This document shows positions 23,047-33,836 of a DNA stretch of 64,000 bases, piece by piece (positions within the stretch are counted from its first letter, which is position 1; each line of letters starts with the position of its first letter). The position numbers and the translations under genes were made by a program. Source of the stretch: Panulirus ornatus (lineage: Eukaryota; Arthropoda; Malacostraca; Decapoda; Palinuridae). The notes under the pieces were generated by a model that did not search any database, was not told the origin of the DNA, and saw nothing but the letters and a program-made list of their open reading frames with translations. Where the stretch lies: the NCBI RefSeq assembly GCF_036320965.1, contig NC_092269.1, positions 33,216,843-33,280,842 on the forward strand. Direction: 5' to 3'.

Positions 23047-23085
23047 ATGGAGAAACGGTTGTTCTTACTGTCACAGCTGATTAAG
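23047..23085 (+). CDS. UFSP2: UFSP2 (Ufm1-specific protease 2), exon 1
   Basis: This 13-codon exon encodes MEKRLFLLSQLIK and ends AAG|GTGAAA, phase 0. It is assigned because exon 2 opens in phase 0 with RLQSQQDPVEGELFG and lacks its own ATG. Joined, they give a continuous helix-then-ELFG beginning of the kind expected at the N-terminus of invertebrate UFSP2 proteins. The ATG context (caacATGG) is strong, and a promoter-like island lies immediately upstream. The donor is usable rather than ideal. What is seen: ATG, phase and splice site. What is inferred: that this exon is spliced to 27979 across 4.9 kb. A different small first exon in the intron cannot be excluded. Confidence 0.5.
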
Positions 23086-24225
23086 GTGAAACATTTGCTG
23101 GATTTATTTGTATAGTGATTCGAGTCGTGAAGCAAGGTAGATTTAGATAGTTTTTGGAATATGTTATACTTGAAAATGAGTTAATTGTAGACTCAACGTT
23201 GAAATAAGTGCTTGCAGTAGCAACCATCTGGTTCATGACATTCGTTACACAACTCTCCTAAAAGTCATTGAGATTATATAAAAAAGCATGGAGGACATTG
23301 GTGTAATAGACATTTTGACGCCGCGATTACGAAGAAAACTATGGCAGGAGTCCTTGCTGATAATAAAACTATTCCACCCGAAGCATCCTTGTACTGGAGA
23401 TCACGATACAAGCTCATGAATATTTCGTACAGTAGAAGAGCATTGAACTGTTGATGTACTCTTGAATTTCACTAGCTGAATGCGGACGCAGGATTATGGG
23501 TGTGTTTCACAGACTACTGCAATAGCCTCGAATATTGGTGGTTTTTAGGCATTTGGAATTTAAGTATACCACGAAAATGTGGGATTGCTTTACGTAAATT
23601 TCAGTCAACACAAATAAAAGTTGACAACCCATAATTACTTCATGTAAATCTCCTGTAGCTGCCCAGTTTTATATTAGTCGTGAAGATTACTTTAAAGAAT
23701 TAGAGAGAATGTTAAAGTGTATTTATCAATAGAAATATTTCAGTAAGATGCTGTGTCATTAGTATCATAAAAGCAGTGGACATTTCTGCCATCAGGATTG
23801 TTTTATCATGAATTTTGTCGTATCATATATATTGATGTATTGATTAGTATTTTGGTTTTATCTTATTGTAATCACCCTACTTTGTATTCCATATTTTCTG
23901 TCGTACATGGTGTGCCCTGATTTTACAAGGAAATAGTAAAAAATCCTTGAGTTCATACAAGCATTTGATATGTACATACACTATCATGAAACAGAAACGA
24001 GTTTAGTATGCTTGGGCCGTGCCTTTTCCCAAATCTCTCACACAAAGACGTTGTCCTGACAAAATCACTGGTACCACTGATACTCATTTCCTAGAATTTA
24101 GCGTTGAACGCTGAGAAGGAAGTCTCATTATAAATATATATATATATGTAATTTATTGTACTTGACTGCTGTTTCTCACTTCAGAGGTACTGCCAGGAAA
24201 CTGATAAAGACCCATTCACTCATTG

Positions 24226-24450
<225 letters not shown>

Positions 24451-24537
24451 TGTTAGCTGAAATGGCATGGGCAGCTGAGGTCTTAATCAAGGCCATCCGA
24501 TTAGAGTTAATGATGTATATATTTATATATTTTATTT

Positions 24538-24686
24538 ATTTATTTTGCTTTGTCACTGTCTCCCATGTTAGCGAGGTAACGCAAGGAAACAGACAAAAAG
24601 AATGGCCCAACCCACCCACATACACATGTATATACATACATGTCCACACATGCACTTATACATACCTATACATCACAACGTATACA
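24538..24686 (-). mobile_element. RTE-like LINE 3' tail, short truncated copy
   Basis: On + it reads tttgctttgtcactgtctcccatgttagcgaggtaacgc-aaggaaacagac..atggcccaacccacccac, the reversed 3' end of the RTE-like element. It is cut after about 150 bp, where the T-run (A-tail) of the next copy begins at 24687. It is a separate, older insertion into which, or beside which, the next copy landed. Confidence 0.75.
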
Positions 24687-25817
24687 TTTTTTTTTTTTCT
24701 TTTTTGCTTTGTCGCTGTCTCCTGGATTTGCGAGGTAGCGCAAGGAAACAGACGAAAGAAATGGCCCAACCCACCCCCATACACATGTATATACATACGT
24801 CCACACACGCAAATATACATACCTACACAGCTTTCCATGGTTTGCCCCAGACGCTTCACATGCCCTGATTCAATCCACTGACAGCACATCAACCCCGGTA
24901 TACCACATCGATCCAATTCACTCCATTCCTTGCCCTCCTTTCACCCTCCTGCATGTTCGGGCCCCGATCACACAAAATCTTTTTCACTCCATCTTTCTAC
25001 CTCCAATTTGGTCTCCCACTTCTCCTCGTTCCCTCCACCTCCGACACATATATCCTTTTGGTCAATCTTTCCTTACTTATTCTCTCCATGTGCCCAAACC
25101 ATTTCAAACACCCTCTTCTGCTCTCTCAACCATGCTCTTTTTATTTCCACACATCTCTCTTACCCTTACGTTACTTACTCGATCAAACCACCTCACACCA
25201 CACATTGTCCTCAAACATCTCATTTCCAGCACATCCATCCTCCTGCGCACAACTCTATCCATAGCCCATGCCTCGCAACCATACAGCATTGTTGGAACCA
25301 CTATTCCTTCAAACATACCCATTTTTCCTTTCCGAGATAATGTTCTCGACTTCGACACATTCTTCAAGGCTCCCAGGATTTTCGCCCCCTCCCCCACCCT
25401 ATGATCCACTTCCGCTTCCATGGTTCCATCCGCTGCCAGATCCACTCCCAGATATCTAAAACACTTTACTTCCTCCAGTTTTTCTCCATTCAAACTTACC
25501 TCCCAGTTGACTTGTCCCTCAACCCTACTGTACCTAATAACCTTGCTCTTATTCACATTTACTCTCAGCTTTCTTCTTTCACACACTTTACCAAACTCAG
25601 TCACCATCTTCTGCAGTTTCTCACATGAATCAGCCACCAGCGCTGTATCATCAGCGAACAACAACTGACTCACTTCCCAAGCTGTTTCATCCACATCAGA
25701 CTGCAGACTTGTCCCTCTTTCCAAAACTCTTGCATTCACCTCCCTAACTACCCCATCCATAAACAAATTAAACAACCATGGAGACATCACACACCCCTGC
25801 CGCAAACCTACATTCAC
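24687..25817 (-). mobile_element. RTE-like LINE, truncated copy (RT palm to 3' tail)
   Basis: Read on the minus strand it starts within the RT domain (MNVGLRQGCVMSPWLFNLFM, then LLFADDTALVADS with the catalytic FADD box). It continues through the thumb and C-terminal domain (FRYLGVDLAADG, VVPTMLYGCEAWAMD, EMRCLRTMCGVRWFDRVSN) to the 3' UTR, tail motif and A-rich tail (T-run 24687-24700). RQGC in block 4 and the YGCEAW/GHMERM C-terminus point to the RTE group. A one-base deletion near 25104 (CAAACACC where sister copies have CAAAACACC) breaks the frame. There is no endonuclease. It lies antisense in UFSP2 intron 1. Confidence 0.85.
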
Positions 25818-25828
25818 ATATATATATG

Positions 25829-25920
25829 TATATATCCCTGGGAATAGGGAAGAAAGAATACTTCCCGCACATTACAGGCTTGTCGTAGAAGGCAACTAAA
25901 AGGGGAGGGAGTGGGGGTTT
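25829..25920 (+). mobile_element. SINE-like element (family B), 5' head fragment
   Basis: ATCCCTGGGAATAGGGAAGA..AAGAATACTTCCC..GTCGTAGAAGGCAACTAAAAG-GGGAGGGAG matches the head of the copy at 40453 for about 90 bp, then diverges. A short TATATATGTATATAT links it to the 5' end of the preceding LINE copy. The 3' tail is missing. Confidence 0.7.
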
Positions 25921-26113
25921 CTTAGGTTTTTTTTGCTTTCTGTTTGGACAGTCATCTGTTTGTTAACATTTGTCAGTTGTAGGGATGATGCTGAACCTTA
26001 GGTGTGCCTGGTATGATTTACTAAGAATGATGAAAATTAATATAAGTCTTGGATTGTTTGGAGAAAAGAAAGATCTGATGTGCTCCTTTTGGGTTTTTAT
26101 GTGTTTAACCTAT

Positions 26114-26386
26114 GTTTACAAAATCCCATATTTACAGTTATATTAATTACCGGTACCACTGTTGCAGTATTTGATGCTGTAGAGTATGATGCCCAAAATC
26201 ATGCCGCACCACTTTTATTCCATTCTGTAGATATTACACAGCCTGATGGGGTTTACAAAACCCCACATTTGCAGTTATATTAATTACCGGTACCATTGTT
26301 GCAGTATTTGATACTGTGGAGTATGATGCCCAGAATCATTTCAAACCACTTTAATTCCATTCTGTAGATATTACACAGCCTGATGC
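26114..26386. repeat. Tandem duplication, about 138 bp unit, two copies
   Basis: Copies at 26114-26251 and 26252-26386 share TTTACAAAAtCCCAtATTTaCAG, TTATATTAATTACCGGTACCA, TTGCAGTATTTGATaCTGT and TCCATTCTGTAGATATTACACAGCCTGATG, with a few percent divergence and small indels. No larger element is recognised. Confidence 0.88.
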
Positions 26387-26399
26387 AAAATGATGTTTG

Positions 26400-27590
26400 A
26401 AAAGTGAATTGGTATTCAGATGAAGAACAAGGTAGGTTAGGAATAAAAAACTGTGTAGATCAGTTTTTTTTGGCACAAGTTGTGAAGAAAATTTTAGGGG
26501 GAAAATCAATGTAACATTCATGGGTATAGAAAAGGTATATGATAACATGAATAGGAAAGCTCTCTGGGAACTTCTGACTCTTTAGTGTACTTGGAAGACC
26601 ACTGAATGCTGTTAAGAGCTTTCCTAATGGAAGTAGTGCATTAGTGAGAGTGGTTAGTGTTGTGAGTGTGTTACATGAAAGTACGTCAGAGATGTGTGAT
26701 GTCTTCGTAGTTATTAGATGGGATGAAAGATGAGCTGATATTGGTGTAGTACTTAATCATGGAGAAACTGAGTGGGAGTTGCTGCAGTTTCTGAATTCAG
26801 ATATGCTATTTTATTAAATGACTTTAAGGATGAGCTGGATGGAGTGATGGGACTTTAACCATGTATGTAGAAAGAGGATGCTCAAAGTAAGTGCAAATTT
26901 AAGTGAGGCTCTAACTTTTAAAGTGCATGAAAACTCACAGTTTAACATCAGTTTGTACTGCAAAGATATGGAAGCTATGGATAAGTATATATATTCAGGA
27001 GTAAAGTGAAAATTAGATTGAATGGTAGTGGGTAGCCTTAAGTTGAAATTAAAAGTCATGCAAAGGAGAAAAATTTAAGGTGCACATAAAATGTGGGTAA
27101 TTGAAAAAAGCCATATGTGGAATGCATTAGTGAAAACTTGTCCCATCTTTGTTGTATGGATGTAAAATTGAATCTTATATAGGTCAGTACAAATAAAAGT
27201 AGTAGAGGTGGGTAACTTGCATAGTATAGTTAGAATACTTAGGGAATTAGAATGAAGATGAGAGAAGAATCTTGATGTGAAGAAGTTATTAAAAAGGCAT
27301 GTGTATGAAGTCTTTTAGGGTTGCATGGCCATGTAGGCCATTTAGTAGTAGATAATGAATTGGTCAGTAAGATATACAATAGTATAGTTGAAGGTACAAG
27401 GAGAGTTAGACCATGGAAGAGATGATGAATATATCAAGAAAATGTGTGGGGCCTGGTTGTGGATATGGAGCTGTGATGTTGGTTCATTACACAACAGATA
27501 GAGAATGGATGTGAGCGAATGTGGCCTTTCTTTGTCTGTTCCTGGCTCTACCTCGATAATTTGGAAAATGACAATCAAATATAACAAAAA
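26400..27590 (+). mobile_element. Old, decayed RTE-like LINE copy
   Basis: Fragments of the RTE-like protein are readable through many stops and frameshifts: MGIEKVYDNMNRKALWELL near 26520-26580 corresponds to MDLEKAYDRVDRDALWKVL of the young copy. The 3' UTR signature follows (gagcgaatgtggcctttctttgtc..ggctctacctcgataattt, 27507-27565), ending in an A-rich tail at 27583-27598. Divergence is far greater than in the minus-strand copies, so this is an older layer of the same lineage. Confidence 0.65.
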
Positions 27591-27978
27591 AAAAAGAAAT
27601 TAAGAGAATTGATTAGGGTTAGGAATATTTCAGATGAACATACTGGCAGAATTATTTGGGTTCATATGCAGTGGAAGCTTCATGATTTGGAATTTGTTTG
27701 CAAATTTAGAAAGTCAGAAGCAATTTAATGGAAGTTCATCACTGGATGTGGTTTGAGGTTGTGCATGAGCAATTTAAGGACTGTGTGTACTGTACTTCAT
27801 CTACCACATGAAATTCAGAATGAATAAGTAGAATAAAAATGATTAGTTACAATATTACCTTCATTACTAATTTTCAAAAACATGTTTGTATATCAAATTA
27901 TCCATAATGCATACCAAATTATTGTTTGTGATGATGAATGAACCTTATTGCAAATTGGATATATTTGCATGTTTTCAG

Positions 27979-28176
27979 CGGTTGCAAAGCCAACAAGATC
28001 CCGTAGAAGGGGAACTGTTTGGGCTGACTACTAATGATGGACGGGTGGTAGCCATTGCTGTAGTCACAAAGTTTGGTGATCTGAAGCATGACCGATCTCT
28101 TCTGCTGCCTGTACCTCTCACCTGTATTGGAAAATTTCAAGTGTGCAAGGGTGATCATACTGAGCCAAATTTGGAG
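27979..28176 (+). CDS. UFSP2: UFSP2, exon 2
   Basis: 66 codons, phase 0 at both ends, between acceptor atgttttcag and a perfect donor GGAG|GTAAGT. It encodes the N-terminal domain, residues about 14-79: RLQSQQDPVEGELFGLTTND, then GRVVAIAVVTKFGDLKHD and LLLPVPLTCIGKFQVCKG. This region precedes the protease domain and in the family mediates substrate or membrane-adaptor contacts rather than catalysis. There is no internal ATG suitable as a start, so an upstream exon is required. The antisense 169-codon frame (27919-28428) is a shadow. Confidence 0.8.
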
Positions 28177-28219
28177 GTAAGTTTTAAAGGTTATTGCATA
28201 ATAATTACTAGCTGACTTA

Positions 28220-28760
28220 TTGCTGAGGTAAGAAAATCTTAACCCCATTCCCATACTGCATTTGTGGCAATAGACATCAACAAAGTATCTGATGCTATCC
28301 CCTGATGAAAGATGCTTGATAACACTCTCCACAACATTGACAAAACGTGGTTGGCGAACTTTATAGCTGGGTGCAAATCCAGAGGCACTCACAGTGGCTC
28401 CACCTTCAAAACCCTTAAACACCAACACTGGAGTTTCCCAAAGAGTAGCTCTTTCTCCAGCTCTTTCCAGTCTCTTCTCACATGATCTCCAATTACCTCC
28501 TGCAGACCACAGTGTGAAGGTCTTATCTTATGCTGATAACCTTATTATCATTTCACATCACCCTGACATCTCAGAAGTAACAACAAAAATACAGCACTGC
28601 TTTACATGTTTTTAACAGGAGATTAAGCTCTTGGTTGAAGGCAATATTGGATGAACCTCAAACACAACTAAACCAAAGTAGTAGCCAAGACGTGGTGAGT
28701 AGATGTGTGGCAGTTGTGAGAAACAGCATTATCCAAAAAGTAAGGCAATCTGTGAGTGCT
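28220..28760 (+). pseudogene. Decayed Jockey-like reverse transcriptase fragment
   Basis: In UFSP2 intron 2. Across at least two frames it reads IDINKVSDAIP, WLANFIAGCKSRG and SFKTL-like segments, then GVSQRVALSPALSSLFSHDL and VLSYADNLIIISHHPDIS. These match RT blocks of Jockey-type LINEs (AFDTVP; WLxNFLxGR; GVPQGxVLSPxLF; YADDxTIxSxHP). The catalytic YADD has become YADN, and stops and frameshifts are present. It is a different LINE from the RTE-like family. Pyrimidine-rich sequence to about 29110 may be its 3' continuation. Confidence 0.72.
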
Positions 28761-29109
28761 AGGCAGTAGTCACCCTTCATGGTAGAATCTCATCTTAGAT
28801 ACTTATAGGTAGGTACTTCTGAACTGCAGTATTTTTCCTCTATCTGATGCTCTGCTCATGCTACAATTTCTAATCTACACTCTCCCATACAACTTCCTAG
28901 GTATTCTTAAAAGACTCGTATGTCAACTGCAGCCCCATCCACTTTGCAACACTTCATGATTTGAAGGCTTGCACCTCCTTTCTTTTCACCAAATCATGCC
29001 ATAGCTTTCACTTCATGTGTTTCCTCATCCCAAGCACCCCACATCTGCAATGCTATCATTAAACACCACCTTCTTCACTCCTCCAAAACACTCACACCAT
29101 CTCTTCATG

Positions 29110-29835
29110 TCTTCTTTGTCTTTTTTTTTTGTACATGCTTATTCATAGCTGATTACTATAATATTTGATACACCAAATGTTAAATCTTATAGCAACATCA
29201 TTATAAAGTTTGTTCTTGATTGTCACTCTGAATATTTATGAAGATGATAACTGGATAATTTTTTGTTTAGTGTATATGATAATATAGAACGACCATGCTC
29301 ATTGGAATGTGTTTTTATTGTAAAAAGAAAGTATGTTCCAGCTTCAATGCTGGACATTCATATACTTTCATCCAGTACAATATCTTTTCAGTATATTTCT
29401 AGGTATTTCACTTGAATTAATAATTTTGTATCCATCCTCCTTGGTGGGTTGCTTTCAGGTTTTTAACATTGATCTTTGTGGTTTTTAGTATGTTGCCAGT
29501 TATATTTTTTCACATATATTTCTGTTCCGTATTCTAGACTGTCAAGTTCAAGTTCTTTCAGTCATTCATGTTTATTCATTTGGATGAGTACATCAGTTTC
29601 ACTAGAAAATTATTTTTCTATTCTCTCTATTTTGTTTATTAATTGGCAACAGTAGAAACAGCAGTACAGTGTACAGTGTTACTTCTTATGTATATATTTG
29701 TTGCAAAAGTTTTCATTATCAGGTACCCATTATTTGATTTTATTATGAGTGTGTTCCATAAATTCAAGTTTTTCTTTTGTAATAATTCCCAAGTCCTTGA
29801 CATTGACTTCAGTTTTTATTTCTTTTCAGATAGTT
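29110..29835. other. No gene recognised (UFSP2 intron 2)
   Basis: T-rich intronic sequence without a recognisable element. The 64-codon frame at 29643-29837 has no family resemblance. Confidence 0.5.
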
Positions 29836-29839
29836 AGAG

Positions 29840-31140
29840 GATTTGTGGACTAGATGTATGCTTTGAAGAGTTTGTGAGAGAAATACACAGAAAGAGAAAA
29901 AGTTCTCTGTGTAGCATTTGTGGATTTTGAGAAAGTATATGATTGGGTTGATAGTGATGTTTGGGGTGCTACAAATATATGGAGAGAAACAGTTAGGACT
30001 TTCTTCAGAGAGCAAGGCTTTTGTATGAGGAGGAAGAGAAAAGGATAATTAGTTTTCAGTGAAGGTAGATGTTTCTCAGGGGTGTATGATATCATCCTGA
30101 TTGTTTTAATCTGTTTATGGAAGGAGTAGAAAGGGAGGTAAATGCAGGCTATTAAGGATAAGGGCCTAGGAGCTGCATATGTTGGTGCTTGAAGGTGACT
30201 TAGATCTGTTGGCCGACTTGAATGAGAAACTTTTTAAACTGGTATCATAGTTTGGAAGACTATGTGAAAAGAGGAACTCAAGAATTGATGTAAATTAAAC
30301 TAAGGAATTGAGGTTTAGCAAGAGAGAGAACAAGTTTGGTTTGTGTGTGTTTGAATAAGAGAACTTGGAGGGAGTTGGGTGTTTTAGATACCTGGGAGTA
30401 GATGTGGTAGGAAATGGAACTAAGAGAGCTGAAGTGAACCATAGGGTGGATGAGGAGTGTGTGGAAAGAGAGGTCGCTGTCTGCTTGGGCAAGAGTATGT
30501 TTGATAATAAAGTAGTCCTGACTTCACAGTGCGGATGCAAGTTGTGGGTCCTAAATGCAAAACTAGTTGAAAGGTTGGATATGTTGGAAATTATATGCCT
30601 AAGTACATTATCTGGTGAGCAGTGGTTTGATCAAGTAATGTATGACATTTTGAGAGAAAGGTGTGGTAGTTAGTGAGATATGTTTGAGAAAAGTAAGCAT
30701 AGTTCGTGAGATATATTTGAGAAAAGTAAGCATGGTGTTTTAAAATGAATTGTATGAACATATGGTGAGGATGAATGAGAAGAGAATAATGAAGAGGATA
30801 TATGTATCAGAAGTAGGGGGAACAAGGATGAGGGAAAGATGGAGGATGGTGGGAGAATGGAATGATAAGTACTGAGTAATTGGTGCATAGACATGCAGGA
30901 GGATGTGAGGCATGGGATAGAGAAACTTGAAGTGATGTGGTATTCAAGAAGCAACATGCTATCATTGGGCTGAACCAAGGCATATGAAGTGGTCAGAAGA
31001 AACCAAAGTCTGTTGGGCCTGGCTGTGGATAGGGAGCTCTGGTTTCGATGTGCTTTACATGACAGCCACAAAGTGGATGTGAGCAAATGAGTGCCATTTC
31101 TTTGGTTATTCTTTGCATTACTTCACTATTGTAGGAAACT
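29840..31140 (+). mobile_element. Old, decayed RTE-like LINE copy
   Basis: Readable pieces in order: VAFVDFEKVYDWVDSDVW (about 29905-29965; young copy FMDLEKAYDRVDRDALW), FRYLGVDVVGNGTKRAEVN (about 30380), KLVERLDMLEIICLSTLSG..QWFDQV (about 30560-30640) and RIYVSEVGGTR (about 30795). The eroded 3' UTR follows (gtgagcaaatgagtgccatttctttg..cattacttcactatt), near 31078-31130. Many stops and frameshifts. It is of similar age to the relic in intron 1. Confidence 0.7.
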
Positions 31141-32402
31141 GCAAACAAGCATGAAGAAAAAATGCCTTGTAGAATGTATTGGAGTGATAGGTTGGTTGAG
31201 AAAGCACAATCAGGAGAGGTAGACAGTGGAAGGTTGCAGTGAGAGAATGAATTGGGGCTTGGGATATTTCCGATGAGAATGACAGAAGAGTGATGTGGGG
31301 TTGGAAGCAATGGAATTGTTTTGTGTTTAGAGTTAGTATGAGTAGAGATGTTGGCTTTATGTGCAAAGAGAAGTAATAAAGAGTATTCCATGTGTGGAAC
31401 TGAAGTGAGGATGTTTAGGTGTGGATTGGCGTATGAGGGAGTTAATGATGATTTATAGATGAAATAGAAGTTATATGAGCTTGCCTTTCTACAGTTTGAT
31501 TGAATTAAAAAGTAAGACTTCTCAGCATCAGTAATATGTGTATGTGGCCATTTTAGGTAGATGGTCTGAGAGGATGTCTCTAGTGTTTATAGATTCTGAG
31601 CTCAAGCAAGACTGGTGAGGTACCTATTAATAGGGTGACTCATGTGAGATGTGCCTGTCCCATCCAGTGAGATTTTTTTTTAAACTTGGTGTAGAACTCA
31701 CCCTTCTTAGCAGAGATACTCATCTTTATGTTGCATGTAAATATTATGACCAATGATAATCATCTCACAAAAAGCCATTTTTAGAATTACTAATAATCCT
31801 GATTTTGAGCATCACTATGTTAGTTGGAAGTGTGGAGAAGTCCAGTTAATACAGCAACTACTATTACTCGAGAAGTGAGACATTTTGACAAAAGTGATTA
31901 GGTACTGTTGCTTTGTATCTGACAAGAATAACAGGTAGATTGTATATTGACTATGTCTACTTTATATTGTAAATCATAAATATCTACCCCCTGAGATCTG
32001 CTTGTTCCTGATCTTATGTAAATCATCTTTTTTTGTACAATGATCTCATAATTACCCTGCAGAGTTATTGATATTGAAAGGCATTTGGTCAGTACTCCAA
32101 TAGCATGGTATGCATGGTATTATGTTGCAAGAACTTATACTCTGAGGTATTCATACATCCAGTGTAAAATATCCTCCATTGAGAATGATAATTTTAGTGT
32201 TTCCTAGAAATCAACAGAGTATTTCATGACCTGTGTTGTTTCTTGCAGTTTCACTCAAAGCTTGATGCCATTTTTTTCTCGTTAGTATTTATATCGAATG
32301 GTGTTCAGGACAGAAGTTGTCATTCCCAGTGGTGAATGAAGCTTACTTTGCAGGACGAAAGGGAGGCTTTTTATTTCATTGCTTTTCTTAACCTTCTTTC
32401 AG
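31141..32402. other. Remainder of UFSP2 intron 2, nothing recognised
   Basis: Intronic sequence ending in the acceptor accttctttcag. A decoy acceptor tgttgtttcttgcag at 32248 precedes a short sequence with stops in all frames. No element is recognised. Confidence 0.5.
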
Positions 32403-33836
32403 GATGGTGAAGTAGCAATTGTGTGGGACCAACAGGAGCTGCACACTTACACAAAGAAAGCACAAAGGTTGTCCTTGGGAAAATACAGTACCATATCTCA
32501 AGAAGAATTTTATGAAATTTTCCTTCTTGCAAAGGTTCATTTCTCCTTTGATCTGAGTACGAAAGACACATTAGCAAACATCAGAAATGTGATCCAGAGC
32601 CTGACTGAGCAGCTTGAGTCCCCAGCTTCATGTTTTAGATTACAGAATTCTAATTTGATACTACAGAACAGTGAAGTGGGGATATTGTCACTTGGAGGCT
32701 CAGCCAGTAATAAAGACATGGTCGGATCACTGTTTAAGAGTTCTGGGAAGAAGAAAACTTCACAGCAATTTGCCACTTTTCAGCTAATGATGAATCGAAG
32801 TTCAGGGACATCAACAGATGCACCTGTAGTTCGGGTTGATAATAGAAAGTCATCAGTTTTATCAACAATCATTAATGGTGAAGCAATTGTTTATTTAGAA
32901 AAAACATCTCAAATTTGTTATGTTGCTGAATTGTTAGCACACGGAGTGGTTCAACAGTTAAATTTAGCAGAATTTTGGTTAGGTAAGCAGCTGTCAGACA
33001 AGAAACTGCATGGGACACTCACCTCGGTGAATTCTTTATCTTTCATTGCGGGCCATGTAGTAAATGTTATCTGTCCAGAGGATGTTGATGAGAAACATTT
33101 GGAAACTTACAGGAAAGACATCCATAAAGTTTTGTTGTTCCCTCCAGACCGACCAGTGATAAGGAGGGCAAATAGACTAACTCCAGCTCCTGGTAGCAAA
33201 TCCTCAGCATTGACAAATACTCATATTGGTTTGAAACCTTCAAAAGTTGATGGTAATGTCAGCATTGTACATGGGACATATGCCTACCATCACTATATGC
33301 AGAATAATTTTGATGATAACAAATGGGGATGTGCTTATCGATCCCTTCAGACACTGGTATCATGGTTTCGATATCAAGGATATATAGATGAGCCCATTCC
33401 AACACACAGAGAGATTCAGAAATGTTTAGTGGATAGTGGTGATAAACCATCCAGTTTTCTTGGTTCTTGTCAATGGATTGGTTCAACTGAAGTTGGATAT
33501 GTATTGGATAACTTGTATAACATTAGCTGTAAGTTTATTTTCGTTGGTAGCGGGGCTGAGTTGATTAACAAAGGACGTGAACTGTCTATGCATTTTGAAG
33601 TTCATGGCACCCCAATTATGATTGGTGGTGGTGTTCTTGCTCACACCATCATTGGTGTTGACTGGAATGCACAGTCTGGAGATATGAGCTTCCTTGTCTT
33701 GGATCCACATTATACGGGATCTGAAGACCTGGGTACAATTCAGAATAAAGGCTGGTGTGGTTGGAAGGGACCTAACTTCTGGGATCCAGCAGCCTTTTAC
33801 AACTTGTGTTTGCCACAACGTCCATCTTGTATTTAA
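32403..33836 (+). CDS. UFSP2: UFSP2, exon 3 (complete protease domain)
   Basis: 477 codons plus TAA, phase 0 from exon 2. UFSP2 is the C78-family cysteine protease that removes UFM1 from substrates, chiefly ribosomal protein uL24 at the ER membrane, and helps mature UFM1. Residues about 80-370 form the N-terminal half (DGEVAIVWDQQELHTYTKKA...). The catalytic domain follows, with YMQNNFDDNKWGCAYRSLQ and LDPHYTGSEDL. The oxyanion Tyr377, nucleophile Cys389 (codon 33330-33332), Asp513 and His515 are all present. Cys to C-terminus is 167 residues, the same as in human UFSP2. The end, GWCGWKGPNFWDPAAFYNLC then LPQRP, is near-invariant in the family. No frame damage, so the gene appears functional. 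The first codons of the longer open frame (from 32379) are intron. Unusually, this whole region has no introns. Confidence 0.96.
   Translation, partial: DGEVAIVWDQQELHTYTKKAQRLSLGKYSTISQEEFYEIFLLAKVHFSFDLSTKDTLANIRNVIQSLTEQLESPASCFRLQNSNLILQNSEVGILSLGGSASNKDMVGSLFKSSGKKKTSQQFATFQLMMNRSSGTSTDAPVVRVDNRKSSVLSTIINGEAIVYLEKTSQICYVAELLAHGVVQQLNLAEFWLGKQLSDKKLHGTLTSVNSLSFIAGHVVNVICPEDVDEKHLETYRKDIHKVLLFPPDRPVIRRANRLTPAPGSKSSALTNTHIGLKPSKVDGNVSIVHGTYAYHHYMQNNFDDNKWGCAYRSLQTLVSWFRYQGYIDEPIPTHREIQKCLVDSGDKPSSFLGSCQWIGSTEVGYVLDNLYNISCKFIFVGSGAELINKGRELSMHFEVHGTPIMIGGGVLAHTIIGVDWNAQSGDMSFLVLDPHYTGSEDLGTIQNKGWCGWKGPNFWDPAAFYNLCLPQRPSCI

Noticed and set aside
27919..28428. 169-codon minus-strand frame over UFSP2 exon 2
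   Set aside because: Antisense shadow of a well-supported exon.
31096..31118. TCTTTGGTTATTCTTTG resembles miR-9
   Set aside because: It lies in the eroded 3' UTR of an RTE-like copy and has no complementary arm; a chance match.
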